The notes below the pieces were generated by a model. That model was not told the DNA's origin. It made no database searches and was given only the letters and a program-made list of their open reading frames with translations. A DNA stretch of 64,000 nt. Origin: Longimicrobiales bacterium. Its GTDB lineage: Bacteria > Gemmatimonadota > Gemmatimonadetes > Longimicrobiales > Gaopeijiaceae. Positions 10,753 through 21,039 of the stretch are shown here, piece after piece; the first letter of the stretch is position 1; every line of letters starts with the position of its first letter. Location: assembly GCA_958295645.1 (NCBI GenBank), contig OY282361.1, positions 2,446,501 through 2,510,500 of the forward strand. Direction: 5' to 3'. The position numbers and the translations under genes were made by a program.

Positions 10753-11715
10753 ATGAATCGCGTACTCGTCACCGGAGCGGCTGGTCAGATCGGCACCGAA
10801 CTGACCGCCGCTCTCGTTCGCCGGCACGGCCGCGACGCCGTGCTGGCCACCGACCTCAAGGACCCCGAGGACTGGTCGCGCGGCGACGGGCCAGCGGTGC
10901 AACTCGACTGTTTGGACGCCGAGGCCCTGCGCGAGGCGGTGCGCACGTTTCGCGCCACTGCCGTCTACCACCTAGCGGCCATTCTCTCGGCCACGGGCGA
11001 GGGCAATCCGCTGAGCGCGTACAAGACCAACGTCGGCAGCCTGCTCAACGTCCTCGATGCGGCCGCGCACGAACGGTGCCGCGTCTTCGCGCCCAGCTCC
11101 ATCGCCGCCTTCGGGCCCGACGCGCCCAGGGACCCCACGCCGCAGTCAACGACGCAGCGGCCCACCACCATGTACGGCGTCACCAAGGTCGCCGGCGAAC
11201 TCTTGGGCGACTACTACCACCAGCGCTACGGCGTGGACGCCCGGAGCCTCCGGTTTCCCGGTCTCGTCTCGCACACCGCTCCGCCCGGCGGCGGCGTCAC
11301 GGACTACGCGGTGGACATGTTCCGCGTTGCCTTGGCGCAGGGCCGCTACACGTGTTTCCTGTCGCCGGACACGCGGATGGACATGATGTACATGCCGGAC
11401 GCCATTCGCGCCGTCGTCGAGCTCATGGACGCGCCCGCGTCCGCCCTGGCCTACCGCAACGCCTACAACGTCACCGCCATGCAGTTCACGCCGACGGAGC
11501 TGGCGGAGGTCGTCGGAGCCCACGTGCCCGGCTTCCGAATCGACTACGAGCCGGATCCGCTTCGCCAAGCCATCGCCGACTCCTGGCCCAACCGCCTGGA
11601 CGACTCGGAAGCGCGCGCCCAGTGGGGTTGGCGGCATCGCTACGACTTGCCCGCGATGGCGGCCGACATGTTCCGCGCGCTCCGTTCGCAGGCGCCCTCC
11701 GCCCAAGACGACTGA
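10753..11715 (+). CDS. tdh: L-threonine 3-dehydrogenase, SDR/epimerase type
   Basis: 320-residue extended short-chain dehydrogenase. The NAD-binding motif is VLVTGAAGQIGTEL and the catalytic pair is YGVTKVAGE (Tyr and Lys), with SSIAAFGPDAPRDPTPQ as in the UDP-glucose-epimerase-like threonine dehydrogenases. It would oxidise L-threonine to 2-amino-3-ketobutyrate. The call is strengthened by the following gene, a 2-amino-3-ketobutyrate CoA ligase homologue, 33 bp downstream. A CATCTT lies 10 bp before the ATG. Confidence 0.85.
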   Translation: MNRVLVTGAAGQIGTELTAALVRRHGRDAVLATDLKDPEDWSRGDGPAVQLDCLDAEALREAVRTFRATAVYHLAAILSATGEGNPLSAYKTNVGSLLNVLDAAAHERCRVFAPSSIAAFGPDAPRDPTPQSTTQRPTTMYGVTKVAGELLGDYYHQRYGVDARSLRFPGLVSHTAPPGGGVTDYAVDMFRVALAQGRYTCFLSPDTRMDMMYMPDAIRAVVELMDAPASALAYRNAYNVTAMQFTPTELAEVVGAHVPGFRIDYEPDPLRQAIADSWPNRLDDSEARAQWGWRHRYDLPAMAADMFRALRSQAPSAQDD

Positions 11716-11748
11716 AGAGCCGGCACCGCTCACGCCCCTGGACCGCCC

Positions 11749-12978
11749 ATGCCCCTGGATCGCCTCAAGGAAGCCCTCGACAAGCACGTCGCCGGTCTCG
11801 AAGACCTAGGCACCGCCAAGGGCGCCGAAGCCGTGATCCGCGAGGTGCTTCCCGCCGAAGGAACCCGCGGCCCGCGCTTCCTGCTCGAAGGCCGGGGCGA
11901 GCAGCGGTTCCTCCGCATGAACGCCAACTCCTACTTGAGCCTGGGGTTGCACCCGGAGGTGATCGAGGCGGGGGAGGCCGCGGCCAAGGCGATGGGGGCG
12001 GGACCGGGCGCCGTTCGCTTCATCGCGGGGACGTACTCGGTCCACACCGAACTGGAGCGCGCGCTCGCCTCGTTTCACGGACGGGAAGCCGGCATGATCT
12101 TCTCGTCGGCCTACGCGGCCGCCGTGAGCACGCTCTCCTCGCTGACGGACGAACGCACCTTCCTTCTGTCCGACGAACTCAACCACAACTGCATCATCAA
12201 CGCGATGCGCATGTCCCGCCCGGCGGGCAAGGTGGTGTACCCTCATCTGGACATGGCCGCGCTGGACCGACTGCTGGAGCAGGCCAAGGGACAGGCCCGC
12301 CGAGCCATTGTCGTGACCGACGGCGTCTTCTCCATGAGGGGGGACTTCGCGCCGGTGGACGAGATCATGGACATCGCGATGCGCCACGACGCCGGCTTCC
12401 CCGAGAACGTCGTCGTCGTGGTGGACGATTCCCACGGGGTCGGCGCCTTCGGGGCGACGGGGCGGGGCGCCGAGGAGGAGACGGCCAGTCCTCCCTGCGA
12501 CATGTTGATCGGCACCTTGGGCAAGGCCATAGGCGTGAACGGCGGCTACGTGGTCTCCTCCACGTCCGTCGCGCGTTTCCTTCGGGAGTCCGCGCCGCTG
12601 TACATCTACTCCAACCCGATCACGGCGGGCGAGGCCGCTTCGGCGCTCGAGGCGCTGGCGATCCTGGAGGGCGACGAGGGGCGGCGGCGGCTCCGGCGGC
12701 TCGCCTCGCTGACGGGCCGCTTCGAGGAGGGACTCGTCGCCGGGGGATTCGAGGTCATCCCCGGTCCGCACCCCATCGTGCCGCTCATGGTGAGGAGCAC
12801 GCCGGAGACGCGCAGGCTCGTGGACGCGCTCTTCCGGGCCGGGGTCCTCGCGACCGGACTGGCCTACCCCGTCGTCCCGCGCGGCGACGAAGCGATCCGC
12901 TTCCAGATCAACGCCGATCACACCGAGTCGGACGTCGACTACGTGCTCGCGGTCCTGGCCGACTCGAAGGAGGCGTAG
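11749..12978 (+). CDS. kbl: 2-amino-3-ketobutyrate coenzyme A ligase (glycine C-acetyltransferase)
   Basis: 409-residue PLP enzyme of the alpha-oxoamine synthase family. The PLP lysine is about residue 259 in GTLGKA; VDDSHGVGAFGATGRG (about 225-240) holds the pyridine-N aspartate, and LNHNCIINAMRMS contributes the cofactor-stacking region. Together with tdh it would convert threonine to glycine and acetyl-CoA. Related enzymes (BioF, serine palmitoyltransferase) share all these residues; the pairing with tdh is the main reason for the specific name. Confidence 0.85.
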   Translation: MPLDRLKEALDKHVAGLEDLGTAKGAEAVIREVLPAEGTRGPRFLLEGRGEQRFLRMNANSYLSLGLHPEVIEAGEAAAKAMGAGPGAVRFIAGTYSVHTELERALASFHGREAGMIFSSAYAAAVSTLSSLTDERTFLLSDELNHNCIINAMRMSRPAGKVVYPHLDMAALDRLLEQAKGQARRAIVVTDGVFSMRGDFAPVDEIMDIAMRHDAGFPENVVVVVDDSHGVGAFGATGRGAEEETASPPCDMLIGTLGKAIGVNGGYVVSSTSVARFLRESAPLYIYSNPITAGEAASALEALAILEGDEGRRRLRRLASLTGRFEEGLVAGGFEVIPGPHPIVPLMVRSTPETRRLVDALFRAGVLATGLAYPVVPRGDEAIRFQINADHTESDVDYVLAVLADSKEA

Positions 12979-13033
12979 CCGGCGAACGGGCCCAGCGCCG
13001 CGGCACGACTAGGCCGGGCCGACCCGATCCGGC

Positions 13034-14224
13034 TTACAGCGGCGGGCGGAAGTTCAGCGAGAACGACGCCCCCAGGCGACGGAAGTAGGCGCCGCCGATG
13101 CTCGTCTCTGCCCGCGTCCAGCGCACCCTGACCGACCCGTTCAGCGCGGGCCCTAGCGCTCGGGTCAACCGGGCGGCCACGTAGGAGGAGTTGTCCGCCT
13201 CCTCCCCCGGCACCAGCGCGTGCATGAAGGGAACGAGATAGCGCTTGGCGGCGATCTGCCCGTCCAGGAACAACGTGTTCGCGCCCAAGGCCGTCGAGGC
13301 CCACAGGTAGACCCGCAGCAGGTTGTACTCGACGCGGCGCGAGTTGGAGCGGTTCACGATGCCGTCGGCCGTGAGCGCGCCCCGCCAGCCGCGGCCTTCG
13401 GGGTCCAGCCGCCGCCGCCAGGTCGCGCCGGCCCGGTACCTGTGGTCGGTGCGAAACGGATCGGTGGCCGTGCCCGAGCCGCCCTGTCGGTTGTAGCTGA
13501 AGTAGCCGTACTCGCTGAAGAGATCGACGGAGGAACGGCTCCACGCCCAGGGGGTCGCGGTCGCCCATGCGCGGAACACCGAATGATCCAGCAGGTCCAG
13601 CTGGGGCAGCACCGCCGCGTAGTCCGCGCGCTCCAAGCTGGCCCCCGCGGAGGCGCTTACGCCCGCCACTGCTCGGCTGTACGTCGCGGAGCCGGCGTAC
13701 TTCTCGTAGCCGGGCGGCAAGTAGAGCGGAAGCGGCGGCCGGTCGTCGACCCCCGTCGTGGCCGCGGTGGCGGACAGAGCCAGCGTGCCCTGGCCCACCT
13801 GCTCCCTGTAGTGGGCGGTCAGGTCGCCGGTGTGCAGGCGCGGAGCGTAGTTGCGGAACTCGAAGCCTCCCGTCGCGTACTGCTGCAGGCTGCCGTCGAA
13901 GGTCAGGAACACTCCCCTGCGCTCGCCGTTCAGCAACATGAGGGCACCCTGAAGCTGCGCGAGTCCCGCTCCCGAGGCCACGCTCTCGGTCGAATCGATG
14001 CGCGGCACGGTGACGGCCGAGAAGTTCCCCTGATGCCAGTCCGCCGACAGGCCCACGGTGACCACCAGCTCCCGCAGCCGCACTTGGCCCTCCACCGGCC
14101 GGCCGCCGCCGGCCGCAACCGCCAGCGCGGCGGTCAACACGACCAGCCCGATCCTCCGGCCGCGCCCAACGCACCGCGCCGCCGCCGGCCTCCCCGCCGC
14201 GCCAACCAGCCGCATCCGCCTCAT
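13034..14224 (-). CDS. probable outer-membrane beta-barrel protein
   Basis: 396 residues. After a basic n-region a hydrophobic signal core (IGLVVLTAALAVAAGG) precedes a mature chain rich in alternating amphipathic strands with many Tyr/Trp/Arg residues, e.g. FRNYAPRLHTGDLTAHY and GYFSYNRQGGSG. It ends in an alternating strand, GASFSLNFRPPL, like the closing strand of a barrel, though the final residue is not aromatic. No family is recognised. The ATG at 14224 overlaps the stop of the coiled-coil gene. As the last gene of the kinase/regulator operon it may be the surface component. Confidence 0.65.
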   Translation of the reverse strand: MRRMRLVGAAGRPAAARCVGRGRRIGLVVLTAALAVAAGGGRPVEGQVRLRELVVTVGLSADWHQGNFSAVTVPRIDSTESVASGAGLAQLQGALMLLNGERRGVFLTFDGSLQQYATGGFEFRNYAPRLHTGDLTAHYREQVGQGTLALSATAATTGVDDRPPLPLYLPPGYEKYAGSATYSRAVAGVSASAGASLERADYAAVLPQLDLLDHSVFRAWATATPWAWSRSSVDLFSEYGYFSYNRQGGSGTATDPFRTDHRYRAGATWRRRLDPEGRGWRGALTADGIVNRSNSRRVEYNLLRVYLWASTALGANTLFLDGQIAAKRYLVPFMHALVPGEEADNSSYVAARLTRALGPALNGSVRVRWTRAETSIGGAYFRRLGASFSLNFRPPL

Positions 14225-15146
14225 GGCGCCGTGCCTCCCCCCGCCAGAGCGCGAAACTGCTCCGCCTTCTGCAACAGCTGGTCCCGGCGCTCCTCCACTT
14301 TGCCCCGGAACTCCACCAGCAAGTCGATCTTCTCCTGCAGGCTCTCTCCGCTCCAAGGCGTCGCGCCCCCGACCGCGTCGGCCCCCGAAGTCCCGGAGGT
14401 CACCGGCAACCTGGTGTCGCCCACGCGGTTGGGGTCGGTGAAGAAGTCGCTCGTGACGCGGTCCCGCTGCAACCGGTTGGCGAGCCTCTCGATCTCCGCG
14501 TCCAAGTCCGCGATCACGCGCTCCTGCTGCTCCGCCTTGTCGTCCAAGAAGCGAGCCTTCGACCTGATCTGGCGAGGCGTGTCTCGGGGACCCACGACGA
14601 TGTCGGGCAACGGATCGAGGACCAGCTCGATGCGTTCGCCCACTTCCGTCTCCACCTCGCCCACGCGGCTGGAGCGATCCCGGTACAGGTCCCCCAACTC
14701 GCGCGAGCGAGCCGTGTCGGGCGCGGCGGCGATCAACGAGGCCAGCATCTCCAGATGGCTCTCCAGCGCGCTCACCAGCGCCGTGCCCGCCTCCACGAAG
14801 ATGTCCTTGGTGCTCTCCGCCCGCCCGTCGGCGCGCTCCACCTGCACCGACAACTCCTGCAGCCGTGCCAGCATCTCCGACTTCTCGGTGTCGCTTTGCG
14901 ATTCCCGCGCGATGTCGAAATCGTTGTTCAGCTGGCTCCACTCGCGTTCCAGTTGGCTGCGTCGGCTGTAGGCCGCCCTGTAGTCGTCCTTCGCGACTTG
15001 GTAGTCGATTTCGCGCTGTTCCACCTCGGCGCGAATCGAGTCCATCTGCGCACGCGCGCCGCCGGGCGCGCCCGTTCCGATCCCGATCGCGGCCAACACG
15101 GCCACCCACGCCGCTCCGGGTGCCTTCCCGGAGCGCGAAACCGGCG

Positions 15147-15150
<4 letters not shown>
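14221..15150 (-). CDS. periplasmic coiled-coil protein of unknown function
   Basis: 309 residues with a signal peptide (core AAWVAVLAAIGIGTG, probable cleavage after ARA near residue 34). The mature part has long charged heptad-like helices: about 36-95 (VEQREIDYQVAKDDYRA and after), about 200-235 (DDKAEQQERVIADLDAEI) and a C-terminal helix (LVEFRGKVEERRDQLLQKA). I recognise no catalytic motif. Stop and start overlap both neighbours as ATGA, so it is translated between the response regulator and the barrel. A partner or periplasmic linker of the barrel is the simplest guess. Confidence 0.6.
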
Positions 15151-16570
<1,420 letters not shown>

Positions 16571-16574
<4 letters not shown>

Positions 16575-18025
16575 CCAGCCCCCCCCGGAAAGTCCTCCGA
16601 CCCTCTCAAGTATACCCGGAACTCCGCCCCCGCTTGAGCGTCCCCGCCGCCGTCCACGCGATCCGCCACTTCCACGCGGCCCCCGTTCGACTCCACCATG
16701 CCCTTCACGATAGCCAGACCGAGGCCGGCCCCCTGCGCCTTGTCCGTGACGAAGGGCTCGAAGATGCGCTCCTTGAGATCGTCGGGCACGCCTGGCCCGT
16801 CGTCCTTGATCGCCAACCAGACTTCGCCCTTGGACTGGCCCGCCTCCAACCGGATCGCCGCGCCCGCCTGCAGAGCGTTGCGCAGGAGGTTCAGGACGAC
16901 GCGCTTCACCTGTCCTTGGTCCGCCATCGCCAGCAGCGGCCGCTCCGGCAGCGCCACGTCCATCTTCCCTCCCTTGCTCTCCACCTCGGCTCCAGCCAGG
17001 TCCGCCGCCTCCCTCACGGGCTCCCGCAGGTCGTGCAGACGGGGACGCGCCCGCTGGGGACGCGCGAAGCCGAGGAAGTCGTCGATGATCCGGTTGAGCC
17101 CCGTGATCTCCTTCCTGATCCGGGTCAGCATGCCCCTGCGCTCCTCCGGGTCGGCGGCGTCCTGGGCCGCGGCGGCGAAGAGCTCGAGCCCGCCCAGGGG
17201 ATTGCGAATCTCGTGCGCCACCTGCGACAGCATCAGCCGCAGCTGCTCGTCGCGCCGCCGGATCCCCAGGCGCATTCGTTCCATCGCTCGCGCCAGCTGC
17301 GTCAGCTCGTCGGCACCCCCCGTGCGAACCTCCCTGTCCATGGTCCCGCGCTGGATCCGCAAGGCGGCGACGCTGAGCCCTTCGAGCCGCGCCACGATGC
17401 CGCTCGCCACCATCCAAGCCAGGACGCCGCCGATCACCGCCCCCGCGAGCGAGACCAGAACGATTTGATCCCGCAACCGGCCCAGCGGCGTGAGATAGTC
17501 CGCCGGAATCTGCACGCCCAAGAAGACCTGCGAGCTGTCCACGCGCACGAACCCGTACTTGTGGTACCGGCCGTCGGTTCCCCTGATGAGGCCCGTCGTG
17601 GCCGAGCCGTCTTCGTAGGCTCGCCGGAGATCGGTGCCGGTGTAGGGACGCGGCCAGCGCAGCGGTTGCCGGATGTTGAACGAATCCGGATCCTCGGTGG
17701 ACACCAGCATCACGACCGAGTCGGCCAAGTTCCAGTGGAAGATGTCGGCCCGGTCCACCGACTCGCCCTGCAATCGCAGCAACCGCCCCCGGTAGTCCTG
17801 CCAGCTTGCCGTCTCTTCGTCGCCTTCGTCGAAGTGCAGGAGGATGTCGTCGGCGCCGGGAGGAACCCCCTCGAGGCTCCAAGCCCGGGCAACGGCGATC
17901 AGCTTGGCGTCGAGTTCGTCTTCGAGGGCCGGCGCCGCGGTTCGCCAAGCCGTCCAGCCCAGGATGGCGCTGACCGGCACGAAGAAGCTGACGGAGTAGA
18001 GCGCGAAACGCGTGCGCAGCCTCAT
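16571..18025 (-). CDS. membrane sensor histidine kinase
   Basis: 484 residues. Membrane segments at about 7-25 and 188-210 flank a periplasmic sensor of roughly 160 residues with no recognised fold. A HAMP region follows (about 210-262), then the H-box with His271 in SQVAHEIRNPL, the N-box LLRNALQAG, DDGPGVPD and GAGLGLAIVKG. It would phosphorylate the NtrC-type regulator whose start codon overlaps its stop. The architecture resembles AtoS/ZraS-like kinases. It lies 9 bp after the lipoprotein gene, which may supply or modulate the signal. Confidence 0.92.
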
Positions 18026-18034
18026 CGGCGGCGC

Positions 18035-19045
18035 CTAGCGCGTTCCACAGGGCACCCTCTCCGTCGCGATCTCGGCGAAGAACACCGGCGGCTGCGCCTT
18101 CGGGGCGACGACGAGGTGGTAGGGCCGGATCAGGCGGTGCAGGGGTGCGCAGAAGTCCCCGGGTATCTGTTCCACGGCGACGATTCGCGTCCCCTGGTCG
18201 ATGGTGAGCACGCGACGAATCTCCACCGAGTCCCCAACCTCCTCCCGCGGGCCGACCGCCGCGAAGAGCACCATCTCGCTGCCCCAGTCCACCTCGGGCG
18301 CGGCCCGGCCGTCTTCGGCGTGCGCCGCCCAGAAGTCCTCCCAGCCGTCGGGGGTCCGGCTCCCGGGCGCGCCAAGCGGGGTCTTGAACACCAGCGGACG
18401 TACCAGCGTGTTGCCGGTTCGCTCGCCTCTCTCCAGGGTTCCGAACGGCAGGCTGCCGGCGTACACCGACACGGAGTCGCTTCCCAGCGTGCGACGCCAC
18501 GTTCGGATCGCGGCCTCGACGATGCGGCTGGCGTGTTCGTCGGGGCCGGCGTTCTGCGTTCGCAACGTGGTCAGCATCCCGAAGCCGCAACGAGTCCAGG
18601 TCTTTTCCTCGCCGCGGCCGTCGTCTCGGATGGAGAGCGTGATCCGGCTGGCGACCAGGCCGCAGGAGGGGTCCAGGTTCTCGTCCACCACGAAGACCTG
18701 CGACTGCGACTCGTTGAGCTCCGAAATCAGCGTTGCGTAGGCGTCCGCGTACTGCAGGGGAACCCCGGGGTTGGGCTTCACGGTCTCGTCGCCCATCCGC
18801 TCGCCGTAGCTGATGGCCTCCCGCAACAGCCAGGCTCCGTCGGAAGTCCACGACAGCACCTGCTGCACCCCTCCGATCCCGTGCTGCAACGGAACCTCGA
18901 CCCGCACGCGGACCTCCCCGACCTGCCCGAACCGAAGAGCGCCCGGCTCGACCCCGTTGTCGCAGGCCGCCAAGCCGAGCAACGCCGCCGCCGAAGCCCG
19001 AAGCCTTCCGGCCCGGCCGCGAAAGCCGTAACTTCGCATTTCCAT
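18035..19045 (-). CDS. lipoprotein of unknown function, first gene of the two-component operon
   Basis: 336 residues with a lipoprotein signal: basic n-region, then AAALLGLAAC with lipidated Cys28. The mature chain reads as a mixed alpha/beta domain with scattered cysteines; one part (GWEDFWAAHAEDGRAAPEVDW, then SEMVLFAAVGPR) resembles protease-inhibitor-like or PrcB-type domains of other lipoproteins, a weak resemblance. Two starts are possible, ATG at 19045 or 19039. The first overlaps the divergent pyrE ATG by two bases, so 19039 may be the real one. It probably works in the envelope with the kinase downstream. Confidence 0.65.
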   Translation of the reverse strand: MEMRSYGFRGRAGRLRASAAALLGLAACDNGVEPGALRFGQVGEVRVRVEVPLQHGIGGVQQVLSWTSDGAWLLREAISYGERMGDETVKPNPGVPLQYADAYATLISELNESQSQVFVVDENLDPSCGLVASRITLSIRDDGRGEEKTWTRCGFGMLTTLRTQNAGPDEHASRIVEAAIRTWRRTLGSDSVSVYAGSLPFGTLERGERTGNTLVRPLVFKTPLGAPGSRTPDGWEDFWAAHAEDGRAAPEVDWGSEMVLFAAVGPREEVGDSVEIRRVLTIDQGTRIVAVEQIPGDFCAPLHRLIRPYHLVVAPKAQPPVFFAEIATERVPCGTR

Positions 19046-19658
19046 GAACCCTCGCTCCCGTCTTCGCCGCCTTCTGGCCGAACGTAGCGTCCGTCTCGGC
19101 GACGTCGTCCTCTCCAGCGGCCTCCGCTCAGACTACTACATAGACGCTCGCACCACTACGATGTGCGGCGAAGGCCTGCTTCTCACGGGCGAAGTCTGCT
19201 ACGACGCCGTCCGGGCCGCGAACTGGGCGCCCTCGCACGTCGGCGGCCTGACCCTCGGAGCCGACCCCATCGCCTATGCCGTTGCCCTGCACGCCACGCG
19301 CCTGGGCTCGCGCCTGGACGCCTTCGCCGTGCGCAAGGCGAGGAAGACCCACGGCGTGCGCAAGCAGATCGAAGGAGGTCTTCCCCCGGCGGCGCAGGTC
19401 GTGATCGTCGAAGACTCGGTGACCTCCGGCGGCAGCGCGCTTCAGGCCGCAAGCGCCGTCGTCGCGCACGGTTGCCGCATCCTCGGCGTGCTTGCGCTCG
19501 TGGACCGCGGCGAGGGCGGCCGCGAACGCATCGCCCAGGCGGGATACGAACTCCAGGCGGTCTTCGAGGCCTCCGAACTCCTCGAAGAAGCCCGTTCGCT
19601 GGCCCGCGCCGAGCCGGTTCAGTCGACCAACCGAAGCGGCATGACCAAGCACAGGTAG
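19044..19658 (+). CDS. pyrE: orotate phosphoribosyltransferase
   Basis: 204 residues. Catalyses orotate + PRPP to OMP in pyrimidine synthesis. The PRPP motif VVIVEDSVTSGG sits at about 119-130; the N-terminal substrate region LSSGLRSDYYIDAR and the loop KARKTHGVRKQIEG are both present. The ATG at 19044 leaves no leader clear of the divergent lipoprotein gene. The 3' end overlaps the convergent dnaN by 40 bp. Confidence 0.92.
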   Translation: MNPRSRLRRLLAERSVRLGDVVLSSGLRSDYYIDARTTTMCGEGLLLTGEVCYDAVRAANWAPSHVGGLTLGADPIAYAVALHATRLGSRLDAFAVRKARKTHGVRKQIEGGLPPAAQVVIVEDSVTSGGSALQAASAVVAHGCRILGVLALVDRGEGGRERIAQAGYELQAVFEASELLEEARSLARAEPVQSTNRSGMTKHR

Positions 19659-20722
19659 TCCGAGTCGCCGTCGCCCGGCTCGATCGTCGCCGCGCGTTCC
19701 GGCGTCTTGAAGGCCATCTTGACCTCTTCGCTGCCCATCACCTTCAGCACTTCCTGCAGGTAGACGGCGTTGAAGGCGATCTCCAGCGGCTCCCCGGCGT
19801 ACTCCACGTCCAGCTCGTCGTGGGCCTCCCCCAGATCGGGCGTGGTCACGTTCATGCGCACCTGCTCCGCGGCGAAGGAGAGCTTGATCTTGTGCGTCTG
19901 GTCGCTCGTCATCACCCCCATTCGCCGCACGGCGCGCGCCAAATCCTCCCGCGTCGTCCGCGCTACCCGGTCGTTGTCCTTCGGGATCACCTGCTCGTAG
20001 TTGGGGTAGGTGCCTTCGATCAGCCGGGTGTAGACCTCCGTGGCACCCAGCCGGAAGCCCAAGTGGTTGCCGCCCGCGGCCGCCTCGACCTCGTCCTCCG
20101 GATCGGAGAGCCGCTGCACATGGGACAACGCGAGCGGAGGCACGATGAAGTCCTTCCCCTCCGCGCCCCCCGACCCGGCCTTGACGGCCATGCGAGCCAA
20201 CCGGTGCCCGTTCGTCGCCACCATCCGCATCTCGTCCTCCCGCAGCTCCCAGAGCACTCCCATCAGCACAGGCCGACTCTCCTCGTCCGAGACCGCGAAG
20301 GCCGTCTTCTGGATCAACTCGTGAAGCTCCTTGGCGACGACGCTCCATCCCTGGCCAAAGTCGATCTCGGGCAACGCCGGGAATTCCTCGGCGGGAAGGC
20401 CGTTGACCTTGAACTGGCTTCGCCCGCAGTGGATGTTCAGCTGGTCTCCCTGCAGCTGCATGCTCACCGGCGCCTCTCTCATCTCGCGCGCCAGCTCCTC
20501 CAGCTTCTTTCCCGGGACGGTGACCGATCCGGGCGTCTTCACGTCGGCGGGAACCGTGGTGCGCAACCAAAGGTCGAGATCGGTTCCGCTGATCCGCACG
20601 CCCCCGTCCACGCACTCGACGAGGATGTTCGAGAGCACGGGCAGGGAGGTCTTGGCCGGGAGACAGGCGGTCACGGCGGAGAGTGCGCGGTGCAGGTTCT
20701 GGCGGGTGATGGTCAGGTCCAT
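19619..20722 (-). CDS. dnaN: DNA polymerase III beta sliding clamp
   Basis: 367 residues, three clamp domains of about 120 residues each. It forms a ring around DNA that tethers the replicative polymerase. Hallmarks: LHRALSAVTACLPAKTSLPVLSNI at the N-terminus (shown in part), ALPEIDF, RPVLMGVLW, TNGHRLA and the C-terminal LCLVMPLRL. It lies directly beyond the origin from dnaA, the dnaA-oriC-dnaN order known from many bacteria. recF, often next, is absent; pyrE is convergent and overlaps the 3' end. Confidence 0.96.
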   Translation of the reverse strand: MDLTITRQNLHRALSAVTACLPAKTSLPVLSNILVECVDGGVRISGTDLDLWLRTTVPADVKTPGSVTVPGKKLEELAREMREAPVSMQLQGDQLNIHCGRSQFKVNGLPAEEFPALPEIDFGQGWSVVAKELHELIQKTAFAVSDEESRPVLMGVLWELREDEMRMVATNGHRLARMAVKAGSGGAEGKDFIVPPLALSHVQRLSDPEDEVEAAAGGNHLGFRLGATEVYTRLIEGTYPNYEQVIPKDNDRVARTTREDLARAVRRMGVMTSDQTHKIKLSFAAEQVRMNVTTPDLGEAHDELDVEYAGEPLEIAFNAVYLQEVLKVMGSEEVKMAFKTPERAATIEPGDGDSDYLCLVMPLRLVD

Positions 20723-21039
20723 GAGACGGTGGGGAAGAGGGGGCGTGTGGAGAGCGATTCTTGCGATGTGGCGCCGATCAATAAGTAATAGGTAAGAAAA
20801 GAATCGTCATCATAGGGGATGTGGAAAACCGGGAAAACCGTTGCCGGATCCCCAAGACGGCCAAGCCGGGCCAAGGAATCCGGCGGCCCGCGCCGTTGTG
20901 GAAAACATGGGGAAGAATTGTGGAAAACCGAAGTGCCGCCGCCCGGCTTGTGGAAAACCCGGGCTTTTTCCACGGTTTCCACAGGTTTTCCACAATCGGC
21001 TGTCGAAAACTCCGGGTTCGCGCTCCGGGGACCGACCGT
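20723..21039. other. oriC: chromosomal origin of replication (oriC)
   Basis: The 317-bp gap between dnaA and dnaN holds no gene but seven DnaA-box-like sites built on TTGTGGAAAAC: forward at 20819-20829, 20896-20906, 20918-20928 and 20948-20958, reverse at 20965-20973, 20976-20983 and 20985-20995. Next to the first box, on the dnaN side, lies an AT-rich stretch at about 20780-20818 (ATAAGTAATAGGTAAGAAAA), unusual in this GC-rich DNA and a good candidate for the unwinding element. Box cluster then AT-rich element then dnaN is the same order as in Bacillus oriC. Confidence 0.92.
20780..20818. promoter_or_regulatory. AT-rich putative DNA unwinding element
   Basis: This is the most AT-rich patch of the origin region, beside the DnaA box at 20819. 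It contains TAA/TAG triplets separated by single G bases, loosely similar to DnaA-trio repeats, though the phasing is imperfect. Strand opening here is inferred from position and composition. Confidence 0.6.
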
